From: Clostridioides difficile ATCC 9689 = DSM 1296
GTDB lineage: Bacteria; Bacillota; Clostridia; Peptostreptococcales; Peptostreptococcaceae
Direction: 5' to 3'
Assembly: GCF_001077535.1 (NCBI RefSeq)
Contig: NZ_CP011968.1
Coordinates: forward strand, 682,001-746,000
Length of the DNA: 64,000 nt
In this document: piece by piece, positions 62,124 to 64,000 of the stretch
How the letters are laid out: every line of letters starts with the position of its first letter
How positions within the stretch are numbered: the first letter of the stretch is position 1
Notes under the pieces: model-generated
Seen by the model: only the letters and a program-made list of their open reading frames with translations
Database searches by the model: none
What the model was told of the DNA's origin: nothing
Made by a program: the position numbers and the translations under genes

Positions 62124-63362
62124 ATGAATAAGGGATTTTACAAATTAAATTCAGTGGTATTGAACTTTGATATTAAGAATGATGTTAACAAGATAAGATT
62201 TAATCATTATATAATGAGAAAAGAAAACATACAAAGACTTCAAGGAACTCTGCCAAACGGACAATTTTATATGACAGTGAGAAGAGCTGCTACAGATTTA
62301 CAACTTTCTATTTCTACTATAAGTAGGCTTGTAAAAGAGTTTTTGGATTTAGGGATAATAAGATTAGTGTCTAAGGGTGTAAAAGGTAATCGTTCTGTAT
62401 ATAGTTACGTAAGTATAGAGTTTAATGGAAGTTTATTTGATGATAGTAAATATATGGAACTTGACTGTGTATGTAATGATGAATTTATTGATAATAGTGG
62501 CATAGAGTTTGATTGTGATAGCAAAGATAATTCTTTTAATGGAGATATAAATGTAGAAACTGTGCATTGCATTAATGAGTATTTCTCTGATGATGATGTA
62601 GAGCATAATTATAACAATTTCTATAACAAAGATACTATGAAGGATAAAGCCATTTCTAATATTAGCACTATCAAAAAATATATTGATGAATCTTTTGATA
62701 CAAATAAATCAGAAAATTCTAACTTACAACAGGAGTCAATAAATTTCAACTTTAATGATACATGCAATGAAATAGATAAAAGAACGAATAATAGTATAGA
62801 AAATAATCAAAATAAAAGGCCTATGAGATTGAGTGACATCAGTGTTTTAAGTGATAAAGGTATGACAAATAAAAAGAATTACTTTAATCATAATCATGGT
62901 ATACAAAAAGGGACTAAATCTGTAACAAAGAAAAAAGAATCCTTAAATAAATTTAATAAAAAAAATATACAGCAAAGCATTATAAATATGCTAAATAAAA
63001 AATCAGGTAAGAATTTTAAAATCGATTCTCCAATAAGCATAAAACTTATCAATGAAAGGCTAAAGGAAGGCTATGTCTTAGAAGATTTCTACAAAGTTAT
63101 TGAGGTAAAAGTGGCTAAGTGGAAAAATACCATAATGGAAATGTATATAAGACCAGAAACCTTGTTTAGCTATAAGTTTGAATCCTATGTAAATGAAAAC
63201 ATATCTATGAAAAGTCAAAGTAATGTTCACCCATGTAAAGAAGGCAATAGTAATGATAGCAGTAATTATATACATTCTGATTATACAACATATGATGGCA
63301 GTGTGCGTGAGAGAAAAAAATATGAGAATGTAAGATACTGGAATCCTATATGTGAAATTTAA
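62124..63362 (+). CDS. phage replisome-organizer-like protein
   Basis: 412 aa from ATG 62124, as GGGGG sits 8 bases upstream; the ATG at 62109 is part of that site. The N-terminal winged HTH is at ~50-85 (MTVRRAATDLQLSISTISRL; VKEFLDLGIIRLVSKG). A long, low-complexity, Asn/Asp-rich linker is at ~105-280. The C-terminal domain at ~281-357 (IQQSIINMLNKKSGKNF ... VIEVKVAKWKNTIMEMYIRP, ETLFSYKFESYVNE) matches the conserved phage C-terminal domain of DnaD-like replisome organizers. With the Mor-like, DUF1659, DUF2922 and YvrJ genes it suggests a phage remnant. Confidence 0.8.
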   Translation: MNKGFYKLNSVVLNFDIKNDVNKIRFNHYIMRKENIQRLQGTLPNGQFYMTVRRAATDLQLSISTISRLVKEFLDLGIIRLVSKGVKGNRSVYSYVSIEFNGSLFDDSKYMELDCVCNDEFIDNSGIEFDCDSKDNSFNGDINVETVHCINEYFSDDDVEHNYNNFYNKDTMKDKAISNISTIKKYIDESFDTNKSENSNLQQESINFNFNDTCNEIDKRTNNSIENNQNKRPMRLSDISVLSDKGMTNKKNYFNHNHGIQKGTKSVTKKKESLNKFNKKNIQQSIINMLNKKSGKNFKIDSPISIKLINERLKEGYVLEDFYKVIEVKVAKWKNTIMEMYIRPETLFSYKFESYVNENISMKSQSNVHPCKEGNSNDSSNYIHSDYTTYDGSVRERKKYENVRYWNPICEI

Positions 63363-63389
63363 TTAGTTTAAGAATGTATTTATGATAAA

Positions 63390-64000
63390 TAAGATATTAA
63401 TAGAGAATAGTGAGCTATAGCAAATGATATATCAATAGTTGGTAGTAAGTTATATTAAGCAAGATATTACTATCAGGTAGTGAATTGTATTGAACGATAT
63501 ATCAATAATTGGTAGTAAATTATATTAAGTAAGATATTACTATCAGGTAGTGAATTATATTGAACGATATATTAATAATTGGCAGTAAATTATATTAAAT
63601 AAGATATTACTATAGAGTAATGAATTATATTGGACGATATATCAATAATTGGTAGTAAATTATATTAAGTAAGATATTACTATCAGGTAGTGAATTATAT
63701 TGAACGATATATTAATAATTGGCAGTAAATTATATTAAATAAGATATTACTATAGAGTAATGAATTATATTGAACGATATATTAATAATTGGCAGTAAGT
63801 TATATCAAATAAGATATTACTATAGAGTAATGAATTATATTGAACGATATATTAATAATTGGCAGTAAATTATATTAAATAAGATATTAATATTGGATAG
63901 TGAATTATATTGAACGATATATCAATAATTGGTAGTAAATTATATTAAATAAGATATTAATATTGGATAGTGAATTATATTGAACGATATATTAATAATT
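63390..64000. repeat. 70-bp minisatellite running off the window
   Basis: About 8.5 units of GAATTATATTGAACGATATA, TTAATAATTGGCAGTAAATT and ATATTAAATAAGATATTACTATAGAGTAAT; for example 63762 to 63832 is exactly 70. It directly follows the replisome-organizer-like gene and continues past 64000. Confidence 0.92.

Overview
The window is low-GC Firmicute DNA and almost certainly comes from Clostridioides difficile or a very close relative. The reasons are: AT-rich codon use, AGGAGG ribosome-binding sites on nearly every gene, a cotJA-cotJB-cotJC spore-coat operon, a group I intron/IS605 chimera (IStron) of the clostridial type, Agr-type GHKL histidine kinases, and many intergenic minisatellites. 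The organism name is inferred from gene content; no database was searched.

Layout. 1-8.3 kb: the 3' end of thrS, an Rpn-type PD-(D/E)XK nuclease gene between two related terminator modules, an orphan AgrC-like kinase, an HD-domain hydrolase, and an MFS exporter with its TetR regulator. 8.4-17 kb: gapN, an apparently acquired TetR plus PEP-synthase/rifampicin-phosphotransferase-like pair with twin operators, and a c-di-GMP locus (two membrane diguanylate cyclases beside a collapsed PAS-EAL gene). 17-29.4 kb: a GntR regulator with two GntR-like halves, a DUF6440 gene, then the most unusual locus. That locus is a stefin(cystatin)-like protein, an unknown 95-residue protein, and two large cytosolic P-loop GTPases (831 and 1736 aa) carrying collagen-like glycine-rich modules; the larger also has long coiled coils with two apolar helices.

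29.5-40.7 kb: a DUF6110/heavy-metal P-type ATPase pair, a small membrane protein, DUF3788, an IbrA/IbrB-like pair (PAPS-reductase-like and ParB-like), the cotJ operon, a broken AraC regulator, ogt, and a broken SAM methyltransferase. 41-48.2 kb: a heptad-repeat coiled-coil protein, DUF3795, two GrpB-family proteins, a ClC channel gene split by a deleted IStron (with a 47-bp solo IStron remnant just upstream), and a BlaR1-like M56 peptidase preceded by a decayed copy of its own tail. 48.5-59 kb: a GHKL kinase / LytTR regulator pair beside a BceAB-type ABC transporter, a 58-aa membrane protein, TetR, MerR-GyrI, a CPBP-family protein missing catalytic residues, and a LytTR regulator. 59.3-64 kb: YvrJ, DUF2922, DUF1659, a Mor-like protein and a phage replisome-organizer-like protein, which looks like a phage-derived island.

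A theme runs across the window. Many long intergenic gaps hold a degenerate tandem array with a 41-85 bp unit. Three arrays visibly contain copies of the last codons and stop codon of the adjacent gene, which suggests they grew outward from gene ends.
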